Shown: positions 1 through 8,493, counted from the stretch's first letter. The stretch is DNA of 64,000 bases from Streptomyces brevispora (GCF_007829885.1 NZ_VIWW01000001.1:2356001-2420000); one strand, 5' to 3'. Made by a program: numbers and translations. The notes: generated from the letters alone by a model not told the origin.

Positions 1-348
1 TTCGAGGGCGAGTCCACCCCGGAGAACCTGGCGACCGCCATGGAGCTGGGCTACCTCGGCACGGACGGCGACGAGATCGTGCACATCAGCCGCCGCCTCC
101 TGGAGGTGTCGGCCGAGCTGGTGCGGGAGGGGGTCCCGCTCGCCACGGTCCTCGCCTCCGGCCGCCGGGTCCGCGAGCACGCGGACGCCCTCGCCGACCT
201 CTTCGTCGCCACCCTGCGCACCCACAGCACGGAGGCCGAACCGCCTCAACTGCGCCCGCTGGCACGCGCGGTGGTGGACGCGGAACTCTCCATGGCCCTG
301 GACCGGAGGCTGCGCCGCGACGCGGAGGCGCCGAAGCCGCCGGAGTGA
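1..348 (+). CDS. MerR-like transcriptional regulator, C-terminal fragment
   Basis: The reading frame is open from the first base of the window and stops at 348, so only the last 115 residues of a longer protein are present. The segment with 'LLEVSAELVREGVPLA' followed by a helix of charged residues resembles the C-terminal helical region of actinobacterial MerR-family regulators. That region normally follows an N-terminal winged-helix DNA-binding domain, which here lies outside the window. It ends 12 bp before the convergent exonuclease gene. The family call rests on overall resemblance only; the DNA-binding domain cannot be checked. Confidence 0.5.
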   Translation, partial: FEGESTPENLATAMELGYLGTDGDEIVHISRRLLEVSAELVREGVPLATVLASGRRVREHADALADLFVATLRTHSTEAEPPQLRPLARAVVDAELSMALDRRLRRDAEAPKPPE

Positions 349-360
349 CCGGGCCCGCCC

Positions 361-1176
361 CTACCGCTCGTACACCACGGTCACCGGCGCGTGGTCGCTC
401 CAGCGCTCGCCGTGCGTGGCGGCCCGCTCGACCCACGCCTTCGCGGCGCGCGCGGCCAGCCCCGGAGTGGCCACCTGGTAGTCGATGCGCCAGCCCGTGT
501 CGTTGTCGAAGGCGCGCCCCCGGTAGGACCACCACGAGTACGGACCCTCGACGTCCGGGTGCAGGGCGCGTACGACGTCGACGTACGCGGCCTCGTCGAA
601 GACCCGGGTCAGCCACTCCCGCTCCTCAGGGAGGAAGCCGGAGCTCTTCTTGTTGCCCTTCCAGTTCTTGAGGTCGGCCTCCTGGTGGGCGATGTTCCAG
701 TCACCGCACACCACCACCTCACGGCCGTCGGCGGCGGCCCGCGCCTTCAGCCCGGCCAGGTAGGGCAGGAAGGCCGCCATGAAGCGCTCCTTCTCCTCCT
801 GCTTCTCCGTGCCGACCTCACCCGAGGGCAGGTACAGGCTCGCGACCGTGACACCCGGCAGGTCGATCTCGACGTACCGGCCGCTGTCGTCGAACTCCTC
901 GCTCCCGGCGCCACCGAAGCCGCCGAAGCCGATCTGCACCCGCTCGGGCGCCCGGCGGGAGTAGAGCGAGACCCCGGCCCGGCCCTTGGCCGCGGCCGGC
1001 GCGTGGACGGTGTGCCAGCCCTCGGGCTCACGCACCTGCGCCGGCAACTGCTGCGGCTCGGCCCGTACTTCCTGGAGGCAGATCACATCGGCGTCGGTCT
1101 GCGCCAGCCACTCGACGAAGCCCTTCTTCGCGGCGGCACGGAGACCGTTTACATTCACGGAGGTCACAGTCAGCAT
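361..1176 (-). CDS. xth: Exodeoxyribonuclease III (AP endonuclease family)
   Basis: 271 residues, full length for exonuclease III. The start 'MLTVTSVNVNGLRAA' is the typical family start carrying the metal-site Asn. Next come 'CLQEVRA' with the metal-binding Glu, 'GDWNIAH' with the catalytic Asp and Asn, and a C-terminal 'WSDHAPV' with the catalytic Asp-His pair. The family removes nucleotides from 3' ends and cuts DNA at abasic sites in base excision repair in the cytoplasm. It is divergent from the GNAT gene at 1227, with only about 50 bp between starts. Confidence 0.95.
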   Translation of the reverse strand: MLTVTSVNVNGLRAAAKKGFVEWLAQTDADVICLQEVRAEPQQLPAQVREPEGWHTVHAPAAAKGRAGVSLYSRRAPERVQIGFGGFGGAGSEEFDDSGRYVEIDLPGVTVASLYLPSGEVGTEKQEEKERFMAAFLPYLAGLKARAAADGREVVVCGDWNIAHQEADLKNWKGNKKSSGFLPEEREWLTRVFDEAAYVDVVRALHPDVEGPYSWWSYRGRAFDNDTGWRIDYQVATPGLAARAAKAWVERAATHGERWSDHAPVTVVYER

Positions 1177-1207
1177 TCCGGCACGATACCGACATCACGC
1201 ATCTGCA

Positions 1208-1219
1208 TACATGTACTAT
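1208..1219 (+). promoter_or_regulatory. Possible leaderless promoter -10 for the GNAT gene
   Basis: TACTAT at 1214-1219 resembles a sigma-70 -10 box and lies 7 nt before the ATG at 1227. There is no purine-rich ribosome binding site between them. Transcription from this box would begin at or next to the start codon, giving a leaderless message, which is common in Streptomyces. The 8-bp palindrome TACATGTA (1208-1215) overlaps the box. The -35 region is weak. Confidence 0.35.
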
Positions 1220-1226
1220 CACCCGT

Positions 1227-1706
1227 ATGAATATTCATACTCGTGCCTTCGATCACCCTGACGCCGTCAAACTCAACGATCGCGTCCAGCTCGAATACGC
1301 CGAGCGCTACGGGGACGAGGGCGATATCACACCGCTGGACGCCACGATGTTCGATCCGCCGCACGGCCTGTACCTGATCGCCTACGACGCGTCGGACAGC
1401 CCGGTCGCCACCGGCGGCTGGCGCTCGCAGGAGCGCAACGGCGAGGGGTACTCCGACGGGGACGCCGAGCTGAAGCGGATGTACGTGATACCCGAGGGCC
1501 GCGGCCATGGTCTGGCCCGCCGCATCCTGGCCGACCTGGAGGCCGACGCCCGTGCGGCCGGCCGCGTCCGCATGGTCCTGGAGACCGGCAACCGGCAGCC
1601 CGAGGCGATCGCCCTGTACACCTCCAGTGGCTACGAGCCCTGCGCGAAGTTCGGCCACTACCGGACGTACGAGAGCAGCCTCTGCTACGCCAAGCCGCTG
1701 CGGTAG
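1227..1706 (+). CDS. GNAT family N-acetyltransferase
   Basis: 159 residues. The centre has the acetyl-CoA binding signature of the GNAT fold, 'RMYVIPEGRGHGLARRIL' (roughly residues 88-105), which contains the R/Q-x-x-G-x-G/A type loop. It is followed by 'LETGNRQPEAIALYTSSGY', the beta5-alpha4 region. Such enzymes transfer an acetyl group from acetyl-CoA to an amine; the substrate cannot be told from sequence. It is divergent from xth. No ribosome binding site precedes the ATG, in keeping with leaderless initiation. Confidence 0.85.
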   Translation: MNIHTRAFDHPDAVKLNDRVQLEYAERYGDEGDITPLDATMFDPPHGLYLIAYDASDSPVATGGWRSQERNGEGYSDGDAELKRMYVIPEGRGHGLARRILADLEADARAAGRVRMVLETGNRQPEAIALYTSSGYEPCAKFGHYRTYESSLCYAKPLR

Positions 1707-1738
1707 GACGTCACGCCCGGCGGCCCCGGCCCCGGCGC

Positions 1739-2524
1739 TTACCGGACCCGCCCTACGCCCACGTAGAACCCGCTGCGCTCCACGACCGGCGCCGGCTCCT
1801 CCCGGTACCACTCGGTCGCGGGGACGAGCCCGGGTCCGACGAGTTCCAGCCCCTCGAAGAACGGCTCCACCTCGCCGCGTGTGCGCATCCGCAGCGCGAT
1901 GGCGCCCTTCCGGTACGCCGTCTCGGTCTCCTGCTTCAGCTCCGGATGCTGGTCGGCGGTGCCGTGCGAGAGAACCAGGAAGCTGCCCGGGGCCAGCGCG
2001 TCGACCAGGGTGCGGGTGATGCCGTACGGGTCCTGGTCGTCCGGCACGAAGTGCATCAGCGCGATGAGCGACAGGGCGATGGGCCGGTCGAAGTCCAGCA
2101 GCCTCCGCGCCCGTTCGAGGATCGCCTCCGGCTCCCGCGCATCGGCGTGGAGGTAGTGCGTGGCCCCTTCGGGGCTGCTGACGAGCAGTGCCTCCGCGTG
2201 GCGCAGCACGATCGGGTCGTTGTCCGCGTACACGATCCGGGCCGTCGGCGTGATCGCCTGGACGATCTGGTGGAGGTTGGGCTCCGTGGGGATTCCGGTG
2301 CCGATGTCGAGGAACTGGTCGATCCCGCCCCGTGCCAGCCAGGCCGACGCCCGGTGCATGAACGCCCGGTTGCGCGCCGCGTTGCCCCGCGCCTCCTCCG
2401 GCAGTTTCTCCGCCACCCGCTGATCGACCGGATAGTTGTCCTTGCCGCCCAGCAGCCAGTCGTAGACGCGCGCGGGGTGAGGCTTGCTGGTATCGATCCG
2501 CGGGTGGGGTATGCCGGCCGTCAC
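1739..2524 (-). CDS. SAM-dependent methyltransferase of the DUF574 type
   Basis: 261 residues with a GTG start preceded by GGAGGAGC about 6 nt upstream. The pattern is that of the actinobacterial DUF574 (Methyltransf_19) family: 'DWLLGGKDNYPVD' near the N-terminus, SAM-binding 'DIGTGIPTEPNLHQ' (about residues 75-88), acidic 'YADNDPIVL', and 'LIALMHFVPDD'. Streptomyces genomes carry many paralogues, and the methyl acceptor of most is unknown. It is convergent with the GNAT gene across a 32-bp gap. Confidence 0.85.
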   Translation of the reverse strand: MTAGIPHPRIDTSKPHPARVYDWLLGGKDNYPVDQRVAEKLPEEARGNAARNRAFMHRASAWLARGGIDQFLDIGTGIPTEPNLHQIVQAITPTARIVYADNDPIVLRHAEALLVSSPEGATHYLHADAREPEAILERARRLLDFDRPIALSLIALMHFVPDDQDPYGITRTLVDALAPGSFLVLSHGTADQHPELKQETETAYRKGAIALRMRTRGEVEPFFEGLELVGPGLVPATEWYREEPAPVVERSGFYVGVGRVR

Positions 2525-2675
2525 AGGAAGCTCCTCCGTACGGGAAACACGGTGCTTGCGAGTGCTCTCAGGGTAGGGGCTGTCCCGGATGCCCGGGCCG
2601 AATACCCGCGCCGCGCGTTCCGCGTCCGGCGGTGAACCCGTCGAATCAATTCCCTTGCCTCGTAGCGCACTTTAG

Positions 2676-2948
2676 ACGGTACGGGCTTCGGAGAACTGCA
2701 CGATCCGGCTGATCGTGCTCAAGGACGAAGGGTCGGCCGCGGCCGGGCAGAGCGTTCTGGAGACCTTCCACCAGCTCGGCACAACAGGCGAGGCCATCGA
2801 GAGGTTCCGGATGGTGGCACTGGATGTCCCGCCGGAGGCGGACCTGCCGCGGATCCGCAAGCTCTTGGAACACGGTGAGGCCGGGGAATGGTGGCACTGG
2901 GAGCAAGGGTGTGTCACTGCCGCCCGGAATTCGACCGCCCGGAAATGA
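2676..2948 (+). pseudogene. DUF4265 protein relic, 5'-truncated
   Basis: The frame reads on from 'TVRASENCTIRLIVLKD' through 'LDVPPEADLPRIRKLLEHG' to 'WWHWEQGCVTAA' and a stop at 2948. This matches the C-terminal half of DUF4265-domain proteins. The N-terminal half ('HVKVHFRMDVDEDGWPP...' in the copy at 22 kb) is missing and an in-frame TAG sits directly upstream at 2673. A GTG at 2715 could start a 77-residue product, but it would begin inside the domain. A second damaged copy lies at 22.16-22.50 kb; the two share the stretch around 'ENCTIRLIVLKD' almost identically. Confidence 0.6.
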
Positions 2949-3046
2949 AGCTCCGCAGCGGTTACTCGTGCCTCTGAAGTGGCGCCCCGTTCTCACCGGC
3001 GCTCGGCACCCGAACCATGCGTCGCCGTTCCGCACGACAGCTCAAC

Positions 3047-3073
3047 GCTCCTGCCAGGTGACCCGGCAGGGGC
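3047..3073. terminator. Hairpin downstream of the DUF4265 relic
   Basis: GCTCCTGCC (3047-3055) pairs with GGCAGGGGC (3065-3073) with one G-T pair and a 9-nt loop, followed by CTTTG. It is a GC-rich stem of the kind that acts as a terminator in Streptomyces. It lies about 100 bp after the relic and just before the dispersed repeat. Confidence 0.35.
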
Positions 3074-3085
3074 TTTGACGTGCGT

Positions 3086-3145
3086 GGGGTGTTCACGAGT
3101 GGGCTCGACGTGCGGCGACGGGGCCCGCGTGAAGATCGTTTCCCC
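3086..3145. repeat. Dispersed repeat family, copy 1 (single 22-bp-type unit)
   Basis: Begins with GGGGTGTTCACGAGTG, then a region close to copy 2 ('GTGCGGCGACG..GCCCG'), and ends in one GAAGATCGTTTCCC unit (3131-3144). Copies 2 (10075-10197) and 3 (19485-19564) have the same head in the same orientation and two to four such units spaced exactly 22 bp apart. Copy 1 lies 90 bp upstream of the pentose operon promoter. The function is unknown. Confidence 0.7.
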
Positions 3146-3231
3146 GTCGGCGTGGCTCGTCCGGCGGAGGTGGTGGGCGGCGGGGCCGTGAGTCTCGGGG
3201 AGGTAACGAAAGTTCACGCTGCGGTTACCCA

Positions 3232-3285
3232 TTGACTATGGACATCGCTGTACATAGCCTCCAGTTGTTCATAGTTGTCCCCATA
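3232..3285 (+). promoter_or_regulatory. Pentose operon promoter with overlapping TGTNCATA operator sites
   Basis: TTGACT (3232-3237) and TAGCCT (3255-3260) are spaced 17 bp apart and form a good sigma-70/HrdB-type promoter ahead of the ribokinase gene. An inverted repeat TATGGACA-TCGC-TGTACATA (3237-3256, one mismatch) fills the spacer. A third half-site TGTTCATA follows at 3266-3273 and a looser TGTCCCCATA at 3276-3285. Sites placed over and just after the promoter suit repression. The GntR/UTRA protein at 9277 is the obvious candidate regulator; that link is inferred. Confidence 0.6.
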
Positions 3286-3303
3286 CAAAGTGGTGGTGCA
3301 TCG

Positions 3304-4221
3304 GTGAAGATCGCGGTTGTCGGAAGTTACGGTGCTGGCCTCACCATGCGTGTGCCCAAGTCACCTGCTGCAGGAGAGACCGTTTCGGGCGGGGTGTTCG
3401 ACCCCGGGCCCGGAGGCAAGGGGAGCAATCAGGCGATCGGGGCCGCCAGGCTGGGTGCCGAGGTGTCGTTGCTGACCGCCGTGGGGGACGACGACTTCGG
3501 GCGGGAGGCCCGCGCCCTGTGGCAGCGGGAAGGTGTCGGCGCCGAGCATGTGGTGACCGCGCGGAACCCCACGATGGTGGGGTTCATCCTGGTCGAACCC
3601 TCCGGGGAGAACCGCATCGCCATCGCGCCCGGCGCGCTGGACGAGTTGGGAGCCGCCGCGGTCGAGCCGTTCCGTGCGGAGATCGCCTCGGCCGATGTCC
3701 TGGTGGTCTCGATGGAGATCCCCGAGGAGGCCGTGGTCGCCGCGCTCCGCGCGGGCCGTGAGGCCGGGACCACCACGCTGCTCAACCCGGCGCCCGCCCG
3801 GCCGCTGCCCGAGGACGTCTGGCCGCTCATCGACGTGATCACGCCGAACCAGACAGAGGCACCTGTTCTGCTCGGCCTCGGCGCCGGGCACGGTCTCGGG
3901 GACGAGGAACTCGTCCGGGCGCTCCAGGAGCGCACATCGGGCGCCGCCGTCCTCACCCGTGGTGGCGAGGGTGCGCTGATCGCACAGGCGGCCGGGGTGA
4001 CCCGGGTACCGCCGCACCCGGCCGCGTCCGTCGTCGACACCACCGGTGCGGGTGACTCGTTCACCGCCGCACTCGCCGTCGCCCTCGCCGAAGGGCACGA
4101 CCTGGACCGGGCGGTGGGGTACGCCGCCGTGGCGGGTGCCCACACCGTGTCCATCGCCGGGGTCATCCCCGCTCTGCCCAACAGAGACCAGCTGAATGCC
4201 CTGATTGGAACCGCACGATGA
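3304..4221 (+). CDS. rbsK: Ribokinase (PfkB family sugar kinase)
   Basis: 305 residues from the GTG at 3304, which begins 'MKIAVVGSYGAG' as in ribokinases. A start further upstream would add residues encoded by the promoter itself. PfkB signature 1 'GGKGSNQA' is at residues 37-44 and signature 2 'DTTGAGDSF' at 245-253, with catalytic Asp 251. The family phosphorylates ribose or a related pentose at O5 with ATP in the cytoplasm. It is the first gene of the operon and its stop overlaps the next start (ATGA). Because a DeoC-like aldolase is in the operon, deoxyribose or another deoxy sugar is as likely a substrate as ribose. Confidence 0.9.
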   Translation: MKIAVVGSYGAGLTMRVPKSPAAGETVSGGVFDPGPGGKGSNQAIGAARLGAEVSLLTAVGDDDFGREARALWQREGVGAEHVVTARNPTMVGFILVEPSGENRIAIAPGALDELGAAAVEPFRAEIASADVLVVSMEIPEEAVVAALRAGREAGTTTLLNPAPARPLPEDVWPLIDVITPNQTEAPVLLGLGAGHGLGDEELVRALQERTSGAAVLTRGGEGALIAQAAGVTRVPPHPAASVVDTTGAGDSFTAALAVALAEGHDLDRAVGYAAVAGAHTVSIAGVIPALPNRDQLNALIGTAR

Positions 4222-5219
4222 CCTCGACCACCGCACCGGCGCGGGAGTTCGCCCTCCCGTTCCGCAGATTGCTCCACGCCCGTGAGTCCGGCGTCTTCGC
4301 CGCCCTCGTGCTGCTCTTCGTCCTGGGCGTCTTCCTCTCGCCCAGCTTCGCCCAGTCGGACAACCTGCTGTCGGTCGGGCAGCAGGTCGCCCAGATCGGC
4401 ATCATGGCCGTCGGCGCGACGTTCGTGATCCTGAACGGCGAGATCGACCTGTCCGTGGGGTCCACCTACGCGCTGTCGGCGATCTCCACGGGAATGCTGA
4501 TCTCGGACGGCTGGGGCTGGCCGCTCGCGATGCTGGCCGGCCTCGTCGTGGGCGCGGTGGCCGGACTGCTCAACGGGCTGGCGGTCGTCGTCCTCGGGGT
4601 GCCGTCGTTCATCGTCACCCTCGGTACGCTCAGCGTCTTCCGCGGCGTCGCGCTGCTCATCTCCGACGGCGCGCCGATCTCCCTCAGTTCCTCCCAGCCG
4701 GGCGTCGCGGACTTCAACCTGCTCGGTCAGGGGCTGCTGTTCGGCGTGCTCCCGATGCAGTTCGTGATCTTCGCCGTCGTCGCCGTCATCGGCGTGGTGC
4801 TCCTGTCCCGCTCCCGGTTCGGCTTCAACACCTACGCGGTCGGCGGCAATCAGGAGGCCGCGCGGCTCGTCGGCGTCAACGTCAAGCGGGTGAAGCTGAC
4901 CGCCTTCGTGCTGTCCGGATTCACCGCCGGACTGGCCGGCGTGCTCGGCCTGTCCTTCCTGTCCTACGTCCAGGGCGTCACCGGGCAGGGCATGGAACTC
5001 ACCGTGATCTCCGCCGTCATCATCGGCGGCGCGGCCCTGTTCGGCGGCTCCGGAACGATGTGGGGAACCGTCATCGGCGTCGCCTTCATCGGACTCCTCC
5101 AGAACATCCTCAACGTCAAGGGGATCTCCTCGTTCTGGCAGACCGTCATCACCGGCCTGGTCATCGTCGCCGCGGTGGCCGCCGACACCTGGCAACGCAG
5201 GCGCAAGTCCCGCGCCTGA
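4218..5219 (+). CDS. rbsC: Sugar ABC transporter permease (RbsC type)
   Basis: 333 residues, highly hydrophobic with about nine or ten membrane segments. The branched-chain/ribose permease signature 'GEIDLSVGS' is near residues 74-82 and 'GGAALFGGSGTMWGT' near 275. It forms the membrane channel of a pentose importer together with the lipoprotein (5331) and the duplicated ATPase (6350). The start overlaps the ribokinase stop by 4 nt, so the two are probably translationally coupled. The final residues 'RRRKSRA' are a cytoplasmic basic tail. Confidence 0.92.
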   Translation: MTSTTAPAREFALPFRRLLHARESGVFAALVLLFVLGVFLSPSFAQSDNLLSVGQQVAQIGIMAVGATFVILNGEIDLSVGSTYALSAISTGMLISDGWGWPLAMLAGLVVGAVAGLLNGLAVVVLGVPSFIVTLGTLSVFRGVALLISDGAPISLSSSQPGVADFNLLGQGLLFGVLPMQFVIFAVVAVIGVVLLSRSRFGFNTYAVGGNQEAARLVGVNVKRVKLTAFVLSGFTAGLAGVLGLSFLSYVQGVTGQGMELTVISAVIIGGAALFGGSGTMWGTVIGVAFIGLLQNILNVKGISSFWQTVITGLVIVAAVAADTWQRRRKSRA

Positions 5220-5330
5220 GCACCGCCCGTCACCGGCCCCGCCCCCCGAGCCGCGGTCGTGCGGATCCGCGCCGAACCACCCGGTGCGGACCGTGCCCAC
5301 CAGCCGGCATCCCTCACAAAGGACTTCCCC

Positions 5331-6353
5331 ATGTCTGCGCGCACTCTCGTCAGAAGCCTCATCGCCACCACCGGTGCCCTGGCCGTCCTGAGCCTCACCG
5401 GGTGCGGCGCCATCTCCTCCTCCGACAGCGGAGCCTCCGACGACGGCTCCTTCAAGCTCGCCTCGTACATCCAGCAGCGGATCGACGGCGACAAGCCGAT
5501 GCGGATCAAGCTCAGCTACCACGACCCCTCGCTGGCCTTCGCCACCCCGATCAGCGCGGGCATGAAGAAGGCGGGCACGGAGTTCAAGGCCGAGACCGCC
5601 CTCATCGGACCCACCGGTGGGGACGCCGCCAAGCAGGTGTCCGAGATACAGACGCTGATCCAGCAGAAGGCCGTGGACGGTCTCGCGGTCTCCTCCGCGT
5701 CCAGCGACGCGCTGAAGCCGGTCATCGCCCAGGCGTACAACGCGGGCATCCCCGTCATCTCCTTCAACACCGACAACCCCGACTCCAAGCAGATGGGCTT
5801 CGTCGGCCAGGACCTCAAGGCATCCGGGGAGTCGCAGGCCAAGCGGCTGCGGGAGGAGCTGAAGGGGACCAAGAGCGGCAAGGTCGTCGTGTTCTCCGTG
5901 GACACCGGAGCGGGCTGGTCGCACGACCGCTTCGGCGGCTTCAAGAAGGGCATGGAGGGCAGCGGGCTGGAGATCGTCGGCCCGGTGAACGTCGGCAACG
6001 AACCCAGCGCCGCGTACAACACCGTCGAGTCCACGATGTCCGGCCAGTCCGGCGTGGTGGCCGTCGCCGGGCTCGACTGCTGCTCCACGACCGCCGCGGC
6101 CAAGTGGGTGTCGGGGGCCAAGAACAAGGGCTCCCTCCCGATGGGCGGCTTCGACCTGCTTCCGCAGACGGCCGAGTACCTGGAGAGCGGCGTCATCAAC
6201 TTCACGATCAGCCAGAACCCGACCGAGCAGGGCTACCAGGCCGTCAAGGTGCTGTTCGACTTCCTCGCCAAGGGCACCGAGATCACCGGCGTGAACACCG
6301 GAGCACAGTTCGTCACCCGGGAAAACCTCGGCGAAGCGACGGTCGAGAAGTGA
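5331..6353 (+). CDS. rbsB: Sugar-binding lipoprotein (RbsB type)
   Basis: 340 residues from the ATG at 5331, which has AAAGGA 8 nt upstream. A lipoprotein signal peptide ends in the lipobox L-T-G-C with the lipidated Cys at residue 25. The mature part is a type 1 periplasmic-binding fold with features such as 'SQNPTEQGYQAVK'. It captures the sugar outside the membrane and delivers it to the permease. Its C-terminus overlaps the ATPase start (GTGA). The order kinase-permease-binding protein-ATPase is shuffled relative to E. coli rbsDACBK. Confidence 0.9.
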   Translation: MSARTLVRSLIATTGALAVLSLTGCGAISSSDSGASDDGSFKLASYIQQRIDGDKPMRIKLSYHDPSLAFATPISAGMKKAGTEFKAETALIGPTGGDAAKQVSEIQTLIQQKAVDGLAVSSASSDALKPVIAQAYNAGIPVISFNTDNPDSKQMGFVGQDLKASGESQAKRLREELKGTKSGKVVVFSVDTGAGWSHDRFGGFKKGMEGSGLEIVGPVNVGNEPSAAYNTVESTMSGQSGVVAVAGLDCCSTTAAAKWVSGAKNKGSLPMGGFDLLPQTAEYLESGVINFTISQNPTEQGYQAVKVLFDFLAKGTEITGVNTGAQFVTRENLGEATVEK

Positions 6354-7903
6354 CGGCCGCCGCACGGAAGCTGGCGACAGCCGTCGCCGCGGCCCCCGCG
6401 TCCCGGACCGCCGTCAGCGTCCGTGGCCTGTCCCGCAGCTTCGGCCCGGTGCGCGCGCTGACCGATGTCTCCTTCGACGTCCCGGCGGGTGAGGTCACCG
6501 CGCTGCTTGGCGAGAACGGGGCCGGCAAGTCGACCCTGCTGAAGATCCTGGCCGGCCTTCAGCCGCCCAGCGAGGGCACGGTCAGCGTCTTCGGCGAGGA
6601 GGTCACCTCCTTCGACCCGAGTTCGGTGCTCGACCGCCACGGGGTGGCGATCGTCCCGCAGGAGCTGTCGCTGCTGCCCGACCGCAGCGTCGCGGAGAAC
6701 GTCCTGAGCGGCGTGGAGCCGGGGCACCGCTGGTTCCCCTCCCGTCGCCGGATGCTGGAGCGGACCGGCGAACTCCTCGCCGGACTGGACCTCCGGCTGG
6801 ACCCGGCCGCCCCCGTGCGGTCGCTGGACCTCGCCACCCAGCAGCTCGTGGTGGTGGCCCGGTCCGTCGCCCGGGGCTGCCGGGTGCTGATCCTGGACGA
6901 ACCCACCGCCATGCTCACCCCGGCCGAGGCGGAACGGCTGTTCGCCCTCATGGACAGCCTCAAGGCCGCCGGTACGACGATGCTCTACGTCTCGCACCGC
7001 ATGCCGGAGGTCTTCCGGCTGGCCGACCACATCCAGGTCCTGCGCGACGGGGCGCACGTCGCCTCCTGGCGGAACGCGGAGACCACGCCCGACCAGGCGG
7101 TCGCCGCCATGGTCGGCCGGGAACTCGGCCAGTTCGCCCGCCGTACCGGATACCGGACCGATCCCGAGGCCCGGCCGGCCCTGAAGGTGAGCGAACTGAG
7201 CGGCCGACGGCACCGCGAGGTGTCCTTCGAGGTGCGCCCCGGAGAGATCCTCGGGGTGGCCGGGCTGCCGGACTCCGGCCGGGTGGAGATGCTGCACAAC
7301 ATCTTCGGCGGTGAGAAGGGGACCGGCGGTGGCGTCGAGCTGCTGGGCGAGAGCTACGACGGGCGCAACCCGATCGCCAGCGTGGAGCGCCGTCTCGCCT
7401 TCGTCCCCGGCGAGCGCCGTGCCCAGGGACTGCTGACGACCATGAGCGTCGGTGAGAACGTCGGCGTACTGACCACCAAGGCGTTCAGCCGTCTCGGTCT
7501 GCTCCGGCGCCACGCCTTCGACCGGCAGGCCGCCGAGCAGGCCGGCCGGATGCGGGTCAAGACCGCCACCATGGGCCAGCCCATCACCAGCCTGTCCGGC
7601 GGCAACCAGCAGAAGGCCGTACTGGGCCGCTGGCTGGCGATCAACCCCGACGTGCTGATCCTCGACGAGCCGACGCGGGGCGTGGACGTCGGCGCGAAGG
7701 CGGAGATCTACGAGCAGCTGTTCACGCTGGCCGAGAAGGGCCTGGCGATCCTCTGCTCCTCCTCCGACCTCCCGGAACTCCTCACCCTCACCGATCGGAT
7801 CGCGGTGATGAGCGAGGGCCGTGTGGTCGGCATCGTCGAGACCTCGGAGGCGACCGAGGAATCGATCATGACGCTGGCGACCGGGGCGGTACCGGCCGCC
7901 TGA
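6350..7903 (+). CDS. rbsA: Sugar ABC transporter ATPase, duplicated (RbsA type)
   Basis: 517 residues from the GTG at 6350, whose codon overlaps the preceding stop. The first ATPase half has Walker A 'GENGAGKS' (residues 54-61) and Walker B 'LILDEPTAML'. The second half has a degenerate P-loop 'GLPDSGRVEM', signature 'LSGGNQQKA' and Walker B 'LILDEPTRGVDVG'. This asymmetric pair, with a weak second P-loop, is normal for RbsA/MglA-type importers. It energises uptake through the permease at 4218. The frame is open well upstream of 6350, but that part is the shadow of the lipoprotein gene. Confidence 0.92.
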   Translation: MTAAARKLATAVAAAPASRTAVSVRGLSRSFGPVRALTDVSFDVPAGEVTALLGENGAGKSTLLKILAGLQPPSEGTVSVFGEEVTSFDPSSVLDRHGVAIVPQELSLLPDRSVAENVLSGVEPGHRWFPSRRRMLERTGELLAGLDLRLDPAAPVRSLDLATQQLVVVARSVARGCRVLILDEPTAMLTPAEAERLFALMDSLKAAGTTMLYVSHRMPEVFRLADHIQVLRDGAHVASWRNAETTPDQAVAAMVGRELGQFARRTGYRTDPEARPALKVSELSGRRHREVSFEVRPGEILGVAGLPDSGRVEMLHNIFGGEKGTGGGVELLGESYDGRNPIASVERRLAFVPGERRAQGLLTTMSVGENVGVLTTKAFSRLGLLRRHAFDRQAAEQAGRMRVKTATMGQPITSLSGGNQQKAVLGRWLAINPDVLILDEPTRGVDVGAKAEIYEQLFTLAEKGLAILCSSSDLPELLTLTDRIAVMSEGRVVGIVETSEATEESIMTLATGAVPAA

Positions 7904-7974
7904 CGCCCCATCGGGTACGGGCCGTCTGACGCCCCGCCCCACTTACCCACCCACCCGAAAGGAAAGGACCCACC

Positions 7975-8430
7975 ATGAAGCGAAGCGGCATTCTCCACGC
8001 CGAACTGAGCGGGGCCCTGGCCACACTCGGCCACACCGATCTGCTGATGGTCGTGGACGCGGGCTTCCCGATCCCCCGCACCGCCCACCGCATCGACCTG
8101 GCGGTCGCCGAGAACCTGCCCGACCTGCGGACCGTGCTCGGCCTGATCGCCGAGGAAGTGATCGTCGAGGGCGTGGTCCGGGCCGAGGACGTACCCACCC
8201 GGCACCCGCGGCTCGACGAATGGCTGCACGGCCGGTTCCCGGACGCCGAGTTCACCACCCGCCCGCACGCCGAGGTCCTCGGTGAGCTGGCCCACCGGGC
8301 GAAGGTCGTCGTCCGCACCGGGGCCTTCGAGCCCTGGGGCAACATCGGCCTCTTCTGCGGCGTCGACGCCCCCCGGTGGTTCGGCGGAGAGGGCGTCGTG
8401 GTCCCCGAGGAATACGCCTCCCGGATCTGA
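7975..8430 (+). CDS. rbsD: D-ribose pyranase / RbsD-FucU family mutarotase
   Basis: 151 residues, with GAAAGGAAAGG just before the ATG. The start 'MKRSGILHAELSGALATLGHTD' carries the conserved His of RbsD/FucU near residue 20. 'VVDAGFPIP' and the C-terminal 'RTGAFEPWGNIGLFCGV' are also family marks. These cytoplasmic decameric enzymes interconvert pyranose and furanose forms so that the kinase gets its usable anomer. It is about 10 residues longer than typical bacterial RbsD. It lies in the operon between the ATPase and the aldolase. Confidence 0.88.
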   Translation: MKRSGILHAELSGALATLGHTDLLMVVDAGFPIPRTAHRIDLAVAENLPDLRTVLGLIAEEVIVEGVVRAEDVPTRHPRLDEWLHGRFPDAEFTTRPHAEVLGELAHRAKVVVRTGAFEPWGNIGLFCGVDAPRWFGGEGVVVPEEYASRI

Positions 8431-8493
8431 CCCGTCCGGTGTCGGGCCACATCCACCGTTCCATCCCACTGGTTCATCACAGGAGACAGCTCC

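Noticed and set aside
2993..3232. Small minus-strand ORF through repeat copy 1 and similar ones through copies 2 and 3 sharing 'TREHP'
   Set aside because: The shared residues come from the repeated DNA head itself. The frames have no common length or start, and the 22-bp units are not a multiple of three.
3429..6365. Long open frame on the minus strand opposite the pentose operon (nearly 1000 codons)
   Set aside because: It is antisense to well-supported genes, is rich in Arg, Gly and His with no family motif, and reflects high-GC codon bias on the other strand. The same applies to long frames at 32266-34632, 35351-38044, 46617-49103 and 52717-54579.
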